Shown here: piece by piece, positions 1-7,457 of the stretch
Layout: each line of letters opens with the position of its first letter
How positions within the stretch are numbered: position 1 is the stretch's first letter
Assembly (NCBI GenBank): GCA_030746635.1
Contig: JASLMH010000022.1
Location: 1-39,393, forward strand
Length of the DNA stretch: 39,393 bases
DNA from: Alphaproteobacteria bacterium
GTDB lineage: Bacteria; Pseudomonadota; Alphaproteobacteria; GCA-2731375
Direction: 5' to 3'
Program-made: the position numbers and the translations under genes
The notes under the pieces: model-generated
Databases searched by the model: none
The model's input: the letters and a program-made list of their open reading frames with translations, nothing else
Told to the model about the DNA's origin: nothing

Positions 1-181
1 CTTCCCCATCACCCCAGGCGCTTTCGCCGGCCGCCTAACTGGCCAGCGATGCGCCTGCAGGATACACGGTCGAGTTCGCCGGGCACCACCTCCGACAACG
101 GCCTTGCTGTTTTTGGCGCCACGGCGACAATCGTCCATCAATGACCAACCGACCCAGCAACGACGCTTCGAGACACCAACG

Positions 182-724
182 ATGCCTGACCGAATAGTCG
201 AACCCGTCAGCCTGCGCGATGCCGACGCGGACGCCCGCGCCGTACTCGACGCCCTGCGCAAGACCCATGCCAAGGTGCCGGTCTCGTTCGCCTTCATGGC
301 GGCGCAGCCCAAGGCGCTGGCGGCGTTCTCGGAGTTCTTTCTCGAAGTGATGGGCGATGGCCGCCTGGACGAGAAGCTGCGCGAACTGGCCTACCTGAAG
401 ACCGCCATGCTGGCGGATTGCAAGCTCTGCATCGCCAACCACACGGCCTATGCCCGGGCCGCCGGGGCCAGCGAGGCGCAAATCGCCGCCATGGCGGACT
501 TCGAGGGCAGCGGTGCGTTCAGCGACCTGGAGAAAGACATCCTGCGCTATGTCGAGCACGTGGTCTGCCGGCCAGGCAAGTCGCCGCAAGCGCTGCTGGA
601 AAAACTCCGCGACGGCCTGGGCAACGACGGCGTCATCGTCCTCACGCAAGTGATCGGCATCGCCAACCTGTTCTCGCGCTTCAACAACGCCCTGCACACC
701 TATTCGAGCGAGGATTACGCCTAG
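182..724 (+). CDS. AhpD/carboxymuconolactone decarboxylase-like protein
   Basis: Predicted 180-aa protein of the AhpD/CMD alkylhydroperoxidase-like family, probably a cytoplasmic thiol peroxidase or disulfide reductant. The family signature is visible: Glu68, then eleven residues to Cys80, then Cys83 and His87 (CKLCIANH), that is EX11CX2CX3H with both redox cysteines present. An all-helical composition and about 180 residues suit the family. The ATG at 182 is preferred over the upstream ATG at 104 because homology-like sequence begins at MPDRIVEP; the ribosome-binding site is weak. It is convergent with the PEP-CTERM gene at 745, with 20 bp between stop codons. The family is seen in the motif; the physiological substrate is unknown. 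Confidence 0.85.
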   Translation: MPDRIVEPVSLRDADADARAVLDALRKTHAKVPVSFAFMAAQPKALAAFSEFFLEVMGDGRLDEKLRELAYLKTAMLADCKLCIANHTAYARAAGASEAQIAAMADFEGSGAFSDLEKDILRYVEHVVCRPGKSPQALLEKLRDGLGNDGVIVLTQVIGIANLFSRFNNALHTYSSEDYA

Positions 725-744
725 GCGCCGGTGAATGCCGGCCC

Positions 745-1434
745 CTACCCCGGAACCGAAGTCGGTCGTTTGCGCGTCCTGGCCGCGGCCAAGCCTGCCA
801 GGGCGAAGCCGAACAGCAACAGGGCGCCCGGCTCCGGAACCTCGCCGGCTACGCCGATCTGGAAGCCGCTCCAGCCGTTCTCCAACACTGCGACAGTGAA
901 CCGAATCCTGGTGTAGGTGCCATAAAACTGGATCAGGCCGTTGCCTTCCTCGCCCCTGAGAATATTGCCCGACAGTTCCTGCAGGCTGCCATTGCCCCAA
1001 GGGCCCAGACCGGTGCTGATGACGTCGAACGAGGTAGGGGCGGCTTGGGCCTGCTGGAATCGATAGTCGACCGCCTGGCCCGCCTTCCCCAGGCTCATGA
1101 TCGCCATGATCGGATCGATCACCGGCGCGGAGAAGTAGATGTCAATGGCAGTGTTGCCGCGCAGGCGAACGATGTCGCTGTCGGGCGGACCGTTGTCGAG
1201 GCCCGGCGCCGTGAAGGTCGCGGCATAGCCGGCCCAATAGTTGAAGCCGCCGTTGGTCTGGGTGCTTGGGTCCAGGTTGCCAGTGACTGTGACATTGTTG
1301 CCGGCAATATTGCCACGCGTGGTGTTCGTCGACGTCCAATCGGTCCAGATCACCGGCGCCGCCGACGCCGCGCCGGCCGATAGCAAAACGACCGCGGCCG
1401 CCAGGGCTGATTTACAGATATTCGATATCGACAT
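745..1434 (-). CDS. PEP-CTERM sorting domain protein (no. 1)
   Basis: Predicted 229-aa exported protein. Residues 1-25 form a signal peptide ending ASAA|P. The C-terminus has the PEP-CTERM tripartite signal: VPEPGALLL, a short hydrophobic helix and a basic tail (ARTRKR), the recognition signal for exosortase processing and surface or EPS attachment. The middle is a low-cysteine, Thr/Asn/Gly-rich beta-type region with no recognised enzyme motif. The gene has a consensus sigma-54 promoter about 120 bp upstream. A function in biofilm or floc matrix is inferred from the family only. No exosortase gene is in this window. Confidence 0.9.
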   Translation of the reverse strand: MSISNICKSALAAAVVLLSAGAASAAPVIWTDWTSTNTTRGNIAGNNVTVTGNLDPSTQTNGGFNYWAGYAATFTAPGLDNGPPDSDIVRLRGNTAIDIYFSAPVIDPIMAIMSLGKAGQAVDYRFQQAQAAPTSFDVISTGLGPWGNGSLQELSGNILRGEEGNGLIQFYGTYTRIRFTVAVLENGWSGFQIGVAGEVPEPGALLLFGFALAGLAAARTRKRPTSVPG

Positions 1435-1555
1435 GGCGCGCTCCCTCCGTCTTCACGCACGCCCGATCCGCCGTGTCCCGCGGCCCACGGTTATTGCGCC
1501 GAGCCCACAGCCCCCGCTGCGAATTGGTCGGCCCAATCTCTATGGTGAAATACTA

Positions 1556-1571
1556 TGCAATATTCGTGCCA
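1556..1571 (-). promoter_or_regulatory. sigma-54 promoter of PEP-CTERM gene 1
   Basis: Read on the minus strand this is TGGCACG-AATA-TTGCA, a match to the -24/-12 consensus with exact GG-N10-GC spacing. The predicted start site near 1545 leaves a leader of roughly 110 nt. Three other PEP-CTERM genes in the window have equivalent sites. Confidence 0.85.
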
Positions 1572-1576
1572 ACCTA

Positions 1577-1599
1577 AAGAGTATTCTGAAAATACTCTT
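1577..1599. promoter_or_regulatory. inverted repeat just upstream of the -24 box
   Basis: AAGAGTATT and AATACTCTT form perfect 9-bp arms around a 5-bp spacer, starting 5 bp upstream of the sigma-54 -24 element, in an AT-rich stretch unlike the surroundings. It may be an operator or part of the activator landing region. It is not shared with the other three PEP-CTERM promoters. Confidence 0.45.
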
Positions 1600-1601
1600 G
1601 A

Positions 1602-1614
1602 TATCATTACTTTA
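1602..1614. promoter_or_regulatory. possible IHF site, PEP-CTERM gene 1
   Basis: TATCATTACTTTA matches the IHF consensus WATCAANNNNTTR with one mismatch. It lies between the sigma-54 promoter and the upstream TGTAA dyad, as expected for DNA bending, but about 13 bp further from the promoter than in PEP-CTERM genes 2-4. Confidence 0.4.
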
Positions 1615-1646
1615 CAGGTTTATCTAATATTCCCGCCTCAACCCAT

Positions 1647-1668
1647 TCTGTAAGGCTCACTTTACAGA
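1647..1668. promoter_or_regulatory. TCTGTAA-N8-TTACAGA dyad, candidate activator site
   Basis: Perfect 7-bp inverted arms separated by 8 bp, 75 bp upstream of the sigma-54 promoter. It resembles the TGT-N11-ACA core found upstream of PEP-CTERM genes 3 and 4, but with an N12 spacing (TGT-N12-ACA). It is a candidate binding site for an enhancer-binding protein; the protein is not identified. Confidence 0.4.
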
Positions 1669-1741
1669 TCTTTGTTTACCCACATTGCGCGAACGACGGT
1701 GCCGCGATTGTGGAAAATCGAATGCGGTGCGGTCCCATTCA

Positions 1742-1833
1742 GCCTTCGAGACGCGCCTGCGGCGCTCCTCGGGATGAGGGCGGAGCATCTATTGACCTCA
1801 TGGTGAGGAGGGCGCGCAGCGCCCGTCTCGGAC
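1742..1833. repeat. intergenic palindromic repeat, copy 1
   Basis: Imperfect palindrome starting CCTTCGAGACGCGCCTGCGG and ending in GCGCCCGTCTCG. Near-identical copies lie at 20555-20655 and 33283-33361. It sits just beyond the 3' end of the LLM oxidoreductase gene, where its hairpin could end transcription. This type of mobile extragenic palindrome is widespread in Alphaproteobacteria. The rest of the 1435-1855 gap holds only the promoter elements listed separately. Confidence 0.8.
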
Positions 1834-1855
1834 CATGTTTCCGGGTCTTGCCCGG

Positions 1856-2887
1856 CTAATCCAGGTCCCGCAGCAGGTCCATCACCTGCTCCAGCACCGC
1901 GATCCTGGCCGCCGTGTCGCCGTCCAGGCGCAGGGTCAGGCTGTCGATGCCGGCCTGGCGGTAGCGGCGGAAGCGCTCGCGGACCATCTCCGGCGTGCCG
2001 ATGGCGCCGAACCGGGTGATCATCTCGTCCGGCACCCGGGCGGCGGCCTCCCGGCGCTTGCCGGCCAGCCAGAGTTGCTGGATCGCCCGTGCGTCGTCGG
2101 CGAAGCCGGCCCGCTGGAAGGCGTCGTTGTAGAAATTCGTGGTGGCCGAGCCCATGGCGCCCATGCTGAAGGCGACGCCCGGCCGGCGGGCATCGATCAG
2201 CTCCTCGACGTTGTCGCCGATACCGATGCTGCAGGTGGCGTGCAATTCGATGTCGTCGAGCGTCCGGCCGACGCCCTCGGCGCCTTGGCGCAGATAGGCC
2301 AGGTGCGCCTCGGCATGATCGGGCGAAAACGAGGTACCGAGCCAGCCGTCGGCGGCGGCGCCGGTATATTCCAGGGACTTCGGGCCCAGGGTGGCCAGGA
2401 AGATCGGAATGTCGGCCGGCTTGTGGTCCAGGCGCAGGGCCTTGCCCTCGCCGCCGGGCCGCGGCAGTTCGTGGTAGCGGCCCTGGTAGGCCAGTTTCTC
2501 GCCCTTGAAGGCCAGGCGGACGATGTCGACGGTCTCCTTCAGGCGGCTGAGTGGTGCCGTGTAGTCGACGCCGTGCAACCCTTCGACCACCTGCGGGCCG
2601 GAGGCGCCGAGGCCGAGGACGAAGCGGCCGCCCGAGAGAGCGTTCAGCGACAGGGCGGTCATCGCGGTCATCGACGGCACCCGGGCGCTGATCTGCATGA
2701 TGCCGGTGCCGAGCTTGATGCGGCTGGTCTGGGGCGCCAGATAGGCCAGGGCGGTCACCGCGTCCTGGCCCCAGGCCTCGGCCGTCCAGACGCAGTCGAC
2801 GCCGAGTTTTTCGGCCTGCCGGACAAAGTCCACGGTGCCGGCGGTGTCGACGCCGGCATAGCCGCCGATAGAAATGGAGATTTTCAT
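1856..2887 (-). CDS. LLM-class flavin-dependent oxidoreductase
   Basis: Predicted 343-aa TIM-barrel oxidoreductase of the bacterial luciferase-like monooxygenase class, close in type to F420-dependent members such as methylene-H4MPT reductase-like proteins. Visible traits are the N-terminal strand MKISISIGGY, GVDCVWTAEAWGQDA, the IKLGTGI segment, the RFVLGLGASGPQV segment and a C-terminal FGAIGTPEMVRERF region. Whether it uses FMN or F420 cannot be told. The start ATG at 2887 overlaps the stop of the selenoprotein gene (ATGA), so the two are translationally coupled and likely work in one oxidation or reduction step. The preceding gene is the SDR. The frame extends upstream to 3109 without homology, so the overlap start is preferred. 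Confidence 0.88.
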   Translation of the reverse strand: MKISISIGGYAGVDTAGTVDFVRQAEKLGVDCVWTAEAWGQDAVTALAYLAPQTSRIKLGTGIMQISARVPSMTAMTALSLNALSGGRFVLGLGASGPQVVEGLHGVDYTAPLSRLKETVDIVRLAFKGEKLAYQGRYHELPRPGGEGKALRLDHKPADIPIFLATLGPKSLEYTGAAADGWLGTSFSPDHAEAHLAYLRQGAEGVGRTLDDIELHATCSIGIGDNVEELIDARRPGVAFSMGAMGSATTNFYNDAFQRAGFADDARAIQQLWLAGKRREAAARVPDEMITRFGAIGTPEMVRERFRRYRQAGIDSLTLRLDGDTAARIAVLEQVMDLLRDLD

Positions 2888-3987
2888 TCGTCCGGTCCCG
2901 TGTCCAATCGATCGAGGTCCAGCTCCGCCCGCATACCTTCGGTAGCCTCGGCCTTGGCGTCCTCCAGCGGGATGCCGGTGGCATCGGCGATGCGCGGATA
3001 GGCGTTGAAGGCGGCGATCACCGCCGCCGCGTCGACCATGCCCCTCTCGCCCATGGCCGAGGTGATGCCTTGCCGGGCCGCCGCCATGGCCGCCAGGTCG
3101 CGGGTGCAAATGGCCTCGGTGAAGGCGTTCATGAGTTCGCCGTGGTTGACGTCGGCGATGCCCCCCGCCTCCCCCGTGACGGCGCGCAGATCGTAGTCGT
3201 TACCGGTGTCCTGGCCGCTCACCCGGAGCCGCATCGCATGGGAGGTGGTTCAGTAGTAGCACCCGAGCAGGGCCGAGGCGCGGGCCGCCAGGAACTCCAT
3301 CTGGGCCCGGTCGATGGCGCGCTCGATGCCGTCCAGCTCGTGGACCCGCGGGTCCGGCAGGTACATGGCGTTCAGCAGATCCCAGATGCGCCGGGTCTCC
3401 GCCGGCACCAGGGTCAGGGCCCGGCGGATGAAGAAATGGGAGCCGTTGGCATAGAAATCAGCGAAGTCCGCCGGCGCGTCCGCCGGCGCGATGGTGGCGG
3501 CCCAGCCGGGGCCGGGTTTGGCCTCGGGCGCATGGACCCGGGCCGGTTCGCCCGGCAGCGCCTCGGGCAGAGCCGGCGGCGCCATGCCGATACCGAGGGC
3601 GAAGGCGTCGACCGTGGTGGTCAGCACAGCGACGGAGATGATCTCGATCAATTCGTCCTCGACCACCCCGTCGGTCAGGGCCTGGCGGTACCAGCGTTCG
3701 CTGAGCCGGCCGGAATCCGTCACCACCCGATGGATCACCTCGACCCAGGCCCCGGGCACGGCGCCGGAAAGGTCGTGCGCGCCCATCACCGCGTAGGGCG
3801 ACAGGGCCGCCTTGCGCTGGTCGCACAGATCACAGTGCCAAGCCTGGCGGGCCTCGGCGGCGACGGCCAGGCGTTGTTCGCCGTTCAGCCAGGAGCCGGG
3901 CTCGCCCAGCCGCGCCCAGGCTCGGTCCAGAGCCACCGATAGATCGTCCCGCAGGTCCACCGGTGGGTTGGCGAACGGAGAGGTCAT
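2884..3987 (-). CDS. AhpD-related selenoprotein (UGA read as Sec)
   Basis: I read one 367-aa protein through an in-frame UGA at 3252-3250. The upstream part (245 codons) stops at UGA right after GCYY; the same frame continues TTSHAMRLRVSG for 121 more codons. With Sec246 the junction reads Glu230-X11-Cys243-Tyr-Tyr-Sec246-X3-His250, exactly the AhpD/CMD redox motif EX11CXXCXXXH with Sec in place of the second Cys. This matches the family known as alkylhydroperoxidase-related (seleno)protein. The N-terminal half has a second cysteine pair (WHCDLCDQRK). The downstream half has no Shine-Dalgarno site for a restart at 3234, and a hairpin follows the UGA. The start ATG at 3987 lies 1 bp past the SDR stop; GTG at 4011 is an alternative. 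The stop overlaps the LLM gene. The alternative reading, a Cys-to-stop pseudogene, depends on whether selB and selC exist in the genome. Confidence 0.85.
3203..3252 (-). promoter_or_regulatory. selC-dependent recoding site: Sec UGA codon and candidate bacterial SECIS hairpin
   Basis: The UGA is at 3252-3250. Thirty nt downstream on the mRNA lies an 11-nt loop (AGCGGCCAGGA) closed by a 6-bp GC-rich stem with one bulged G (CCGGGUG with CACCGG, 3226-3203). Bacterial SECIS elements typically place the apical loop 16-37 nt after UGA with a G among the first two loop bases, which fits. The stem is short and was found by eye, so this is a candidate only. Confidence 0.5.
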
Positions 3988-3988
3988 T

Positions 3989-4774
3989 TCAGCGGGCGAC
4001 CAGCGGGGCACCGGAAAGGTGGTGGCCGGAGTCCGAGAGCAGAATCTCGCCGGTGATGTTGCTATTGCCGGCCAGCAGGAACAGCGCCGCCTCGGCCATG
4101 TCCTCGGGCGTGCCGGCGCGCTGCAGGGGCACGCTCTGCTCGACGCCCGCGACCATCTTGTCGTAGTTCTCCTGACCCAGCTTCTCCAGCCACCAGCGGC
4201 CGGTGATGAAGCCCGGCGCCACCGCGTTGACGCGGATTTCCGGCGCCAGGATACGGGCCAGCGACAGGGTCATGGTGTTCAGCGCGCCTTTCGAGGCGGC
4301 ATAGGCGATGGAGCTGCCGATGCCCATGACACCGGCGATGGACGAGGTATTGACGATGCTGCCGCCACCCTGGGCCTGCATGTGCGGGGCGACGGCCCGG
4401 CTCATCAGGTAGGTGCCGATCACGTTGACCGAATAGATCCGGATGAAGTCGTCCGGGGTCAGGCTGTCCAGGTTGTCGTCGGTGACCAGCTGGGTGGTGC
4501 CGGCGTTGTTCATCAGGCCGTCCACCCGGCCCCATTTGGCCATGGTCTCCTCGACCAGGCGGCGGCAATCGGCCTCCTCGGCCACGTCGGCCTGGCAGAC
4601 CAGGACCTCGGCGCCCATGGCCCGGCATTCCTCGGCCACCGCCTCGGCCGCCTCGGCGCTGCGGGAATAGTTGATGGTCACCCTGGCGCCGGCCTCGGCC
4701 AGCATCCTGGCCGCCGCGGCGCCGACGCCGGTGCCCGCGCCGGTGACGATCACCACCCAATCCTTCACATTCAT
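3989..4774 (-). CDS. SDR-family NAD(P)-dependent oxidoreductase
   Basis: Predicted 261-aa classical short-chain dehydrogenase/reductase. The Rossmann dinucleotide motif TGAGTGVG is at residues 11-18, NNAG at 89-92, Asn117, the catalytic Ser144/145, Tyr158 and Lys162 (YAASK), and the PG motif at 187-188. Length is typical. The start ATG at 4774 is preceded by GAGAGG at a suitable distance. It is the first gene of the leftward unit SDR-selenoprotein-LLM and is divergent from the acyl-CoA dehydrogenase operon. A beta-hydroxyacyl-CoA or alicyclic alcohol substrate is plausible from context but not shown. Confidence 0.93.
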   Translation of the reverse strand: MNVKDWVVIVTGAGTGVGAAAARMLAEAGARVTINYSRSAEAAEAVAEECRAMGAEVLVCQADVAEEADCRRLVEETMAKWGRVDGLMNNAGTTQLVTDDNLDSLTPDDFIRIYSVNVIGTYLMSRAVAPHMQAQGGGSIVNTSSIAGVMGIGSSIAYAASKGALNTMTLSLARILAPEIRVNAVAPGFITGRWWLEKLGQENYDKMVAGVEQSVPLQRAGTPEDMAEAALFLLAGNSNITGEILLSDSGHHLSGAPLVAR

Positions 4775-4973
4775 CGGTCCTCTCCCGTTACTGAGCACAG
4801 AAATATTGCCGTCGATCATACATCCGAATGCGCCTGGGCATAGGCGGTATGCATCGGTCAGGGTTCGTTTGATGGAAATCAATTCACCGCATCCGCCGAA
4901 TGGGCATGCTTGGCGAGGTTGGAAATTTCCCGCCAATTCCATGCACGGGTGGCCGCCCATGAGCGGCAGGGGG

Positions 4974-4995
4974 ACGCACCCGCGAGGAGGTGCGT
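4974..4995 (+). promoter_or_regulatory. hairpin enclosing the ribosome-binding site of the dehydrogenase operon
   Basis: ACGCACC and GGTGCGT are perfect 7-bp arms with an 8-nt loop, ending one base before the ATG at 4997. The Shine-Dalgarno sequence GAGGAGG lies across the loop and the 3' arm, so folding would hide it. It lies in the 222-bp divergent region between the SDR and the first dehydrogenase. Confidence 0.5.
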
Positions 4996-4996
4996 A

Positions 4997-6202
4997 ATGA
5001 GCATGGTCGACCTGCCCGAACAGTTGGGCGAGACCGAACAGGCGATCCGCGAGACCGCCCACCGTTTCGCCGCCGAAGTGTTGCGCCCGCTGGGCGCCAA
5101 GCTGGACAAGCTGTCGGCCGAGGAGGTGATCGCCGAGGGCTCGCCCCTGTACGACGCCCACCGCCAGTTCCGCGAGCTCGGCTTCACCACCCTGCGGTCC
5201 GAGACCATGGAGCTGAGCCGGGCCGATACCGTCCGCCTGCGCGCGATCATCGCCGCCGAGCTGGCCTGGGGCGACTGCGGCCTGGCTCTTGGGTTGGCGG
5301 GTTCGACCTTTCCGCCGATGATCGCCCACATGGCCGGCCGGCCCGACCTGGGCGAACAGTTCACCTCCGACCAGATCGGTTGCTGGGCCATTACCGAGCC
5401 GGACCACGGCTCGGACCAGCTCGATTTCGACGGCAGCATCTCGGCCACCGGCATGGACCGCGGCCGGCCCAACTGCATCGCGCGCAAGGACGGCAACTCG
5501 GTGGTGATCACCGGCCAGAAATCCTCCTGGGTCTCCAACGGCACCATCGCCGAGACGGCCGCCCTGTTCTGCGCCTACGACGACGGCGGCGGCGGCGAAA
5601 TGGGCCAGGCGGTGTTCCTGGTCGACCTGAAGGACGGCGGCGTCAGCCGCGGTAAGCCGACCGACAAGATCGGCCAGCGCTCGTTGAACCAGGGCGAGAT
5701 CTTCTTCGACGAAGTGCGCATCCCGATCGGCAACATGGCCGTTGGGCCGGAGAAATACGCCACCTTCGTCGATACCCTGTTGTGCGGCACCAACGCCGGC
5801 ATGGGCGCCAGCTTCGTCGGCGTCGCCCAGGCGGCCCTGGACCACGCCGTGGCCTATGCCAAGGAACGCAAGCAGGGCGGCGTGCCGATCTTCCAGCACC
5901 AAAGCGTCAAGGCCCGGCTGTTCGAGATGTTCCGCAAGGTCGCCGCCGCCCGGGCCCTGAACCAGCAGGTGATGATCTACAATGCGACGGCGCCGAAGCC
6001 GCGCCTGGAGCTGGCCATCGCCTCGAAAGTGACCTCGACCCAGACCGCCTTCGAGGTGGCCAGCGAGGCCATGGGCATCTACGGCGGCGCCGGCATCATG
6101 CGCGACAATCCGATCGAGATGCTGATGCGCGATGCCCGCATCGCCATGATCGAGGACGGCTGCAACGACATCCTTGGCCTGATGGCCGCCGAGCGGCTGT
6201 AG
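4997..6202 (+). CDS. acyl-CoA dehydrogenase family protein (copy 1)
   Basis: Predicted 401-aa FAD-dependent acyl-CoA dehydrogenase. Family motifs include the N-terminal helical domain (EQAIRETAHRFAAEV), the flavin/substrate segment CWAITEPDHGSD, the middle beta-domain and the C-terminal helical bundle with AMGIYGGAGIMRDNP. At the position of the usual catalytic Glu (YEGT in many members) the sequence reads IEDGCND, placing Asp387 there with Glu386 beside it. An Asp base is known in some alicyclic acyl-CoA dehydrogenases, so the substrate may be atypical. ATG at 4997 has a strong GAGGAGG; longer frames from 4910 are not needed. It heads the operon and is followed 16 bp later by a close paralogue, with no gaps between them. 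No ETF genes are in the window. Confidence 0.93.
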   Translation: MSMVDLPEQLGETEQAIRETAHRFAAEVLRPLGAKLDKLSAEEVIAEGSPLYDAHRQFRELGFTTLRSETMELSRADTVRLRAIIAAELAWGDCGLALGLAGSTFPPMIAHMAGRPDLGEQFTSDQIGCWAITEPDHGSDQLDFDGSISATGMDRGRPNCIARKDGNSVVITGQKSSWVSNGTIAETAALFCAYDDGGGGEMGQAVFLVDLKDGGVSRGKPTDKIGQRSLNQGEIFFDEVRIPIGNMAVGPEKYATFVDTLLCGTNAGMGASFVGVAQAALDHAVAYAKERKQGGVPIFQHQSVKARLFEMFRKVAAARALNQQVMIYNATAPKPRLELAIASKVTSTQTAFEVASEAMGIYGGAGIMRDNPIEMLMRDARIAMIEDGCNDILGLMAAERL

Positions 6203-6218
6203 CGGAAGGAGACGCCCG

Positions 6219-7424
6219 ATGACCATGGTCGAGTTCGCCGAACAGCTCAGCGAGACCGAACAGGCGATCCGCGAGACCGCCCACCGCTTCGCCGCCGAGG
6301 TGATGCGCCCGGTCGGCCAGAAGCTGGACAGACTGACGGCCGAGGAGGTGATCGCCGAGGGCTCGCCGCTGTACGACGTGCACCGCCAATACCGGGAACT
6401 GGGCTTCGCCGCCATGCGCACCTCGACCCAGGACCTCTCCCCGGCCGAAGCCGCGCGCATCCGTTCGATCGTCGCCAACGAGATGGGCTGGGGCGACTCC
6501 GGCCTCGGCATCAGCCTGGGCGCCTCGCTGTTCCCGCCGATGGTGGCGGCGATGGTGGGCAACCCCGAACTGGCCGAACAGTTCACCACCGAACAGATCG
6601 GCTGTTGGGCGATCACCGAACCGGACCACGGCTCCGACGAGGTGGATTTCAATGCCGCCGCCTCGGCCACCGGCGCCGACCGCGGCCGGCCCAACTGCAT
6701 CGCCCGCAAGGACGGCAATTCGGTGGTGATCAACGGCCAGAAATCGGCCTGGGTCTCCAACGGCACCATCGCCGAAACGGCGGCGCTGTTCTGCGGCTAT
6801 GACGACGGCAGCGGCGGCGAGCTCGGCCACGCGGTGTTCCTGGTCGACCTCAAGGACCAGGGTGTCAGCAAGGGCAAGCCCACCGACAAGATCGGCCAGC
6901 GCTCGTTGAACCAGGGCGAGATCTTCTTCGACGAGGTGCGGGTGCCGCTCGGCAACATGGCCGTCGGGCCGGAAAAGTACCTCGATTTCGTCGACGCCAT
7001 CCTGTGCATGGCCAACGGCGGCATGGGCGGCACCTTCGCCGGCGTCGCCCAGGCGGCCCTGGACCACGCCGTCGCCTACGCCAAGGAGCGGGTGCAGGGC
7101 GGCGTGCCGATCTTCGAGCACCAGAGCGTCAAGGCGCGGCTGTTCGAGATGTTCCGCAAGGTGGAGGCGGCGCGGGCCCTGAACCGCCAGGTGGTGGTGT
7201 ACAATTCCACCACCACGCGGCCGCGCCTGGAACTGGCCATCGCCTCGAAAGTGACCTCGACCCAGACCGCCTTCGAGGTCGCCAGCGAGGCCATGGGCAT
7301 CTACGGCGGCGCCGGCATCATGCGCGACAACCCCGTCGAGGCGCTGATGCGCGATGCCCGCATTTCGATGATCGAGGACGGCTGCAACGATATTCTCGGG
7401 CTGATCGCCGCCGATCGCCTATAA
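6219..7424 (+). CDS. acyl-CoA dehydrogenase family protein (copy 2)
   Basis: Predicted 401-aa paralogue of the preceding gene, collinear without gaps and about three quarters identical by eye. The FAD motif CWAITEPDHGSD and the IEDGCND catalytic-site variant (Asp387) are both kept, and stretches such as RPNCIARKDGNSVVI are identical. Divergence is concentrated at residues 75-120, which line the substrate side of the N-terminal domain in this family, so the copies may prefer different acyl groups or form a heteromer. It starts at ATG 6219 after GGAAGGAG, 16 bp from the previous stop. A recent tandem duplication is inferred. Confidence 0.93.
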   Translation: MTMVEFAEQLSETEQAIRETAHRFAAEVMRPVGQKLDRLTAEEVIAEGSPLYDVHRQYRELGFAAMRTSTQDLSPAEAARIRSIVANEMGWGDSGLGISLGASLFPPMVAAMVGNPELAEQFTTEQIGCWAITEPDHGSDEVDFNAAASATGADRGRPNCIARKDGNSVVINGQKSAWVSNGTIAETAALFCGYDDGSGGELGHAVFLVDLKDQGVSKGKPTDKIGQRSLNQGEIFFDEVRVPLGNMAVGPEKYLDFVDAILCMANGGMGGTFAGVAQAALDHAVAYAKERVQGGVPIFEHQSVKARLFEMFRKVEAARALNRQVVVYNSTTTRPRLELAIASKVTSTQTAFEVASEAMGIYGGAGIMRDNPVEALMRDARISMIEDGCNDILGLIAADRL

Positions 7425-7457
7425 CCATCTGTACCTTTACTGACGGAGACAAATTCC

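Noticed and set aside
20-60. Sigma-54-like GG-N10-GC match upstream of the gene at 182
   Set aside because: Only the GG/GC dinucleotides fit; the surrounding TGGCACG and TTGCA bases do not, unlike the four PEP-CTERM promoters.
2884-3234. Separate 116-aa gene starting at ATG 3234
   Set aside because: No ribosome-binding site; the frame continues the upstream gene through UGA and completes a known redox motif. It is kept as part of the selenoprotein.
3989-6769. 926-aa minus-strand frame containing the SDR
   Set aside because: Only the last 261 residues are SDR-like; the upstream part is antisense to the acyl-CoA dehydrogenases. The start at 4774 has a good ribosome-binding site.
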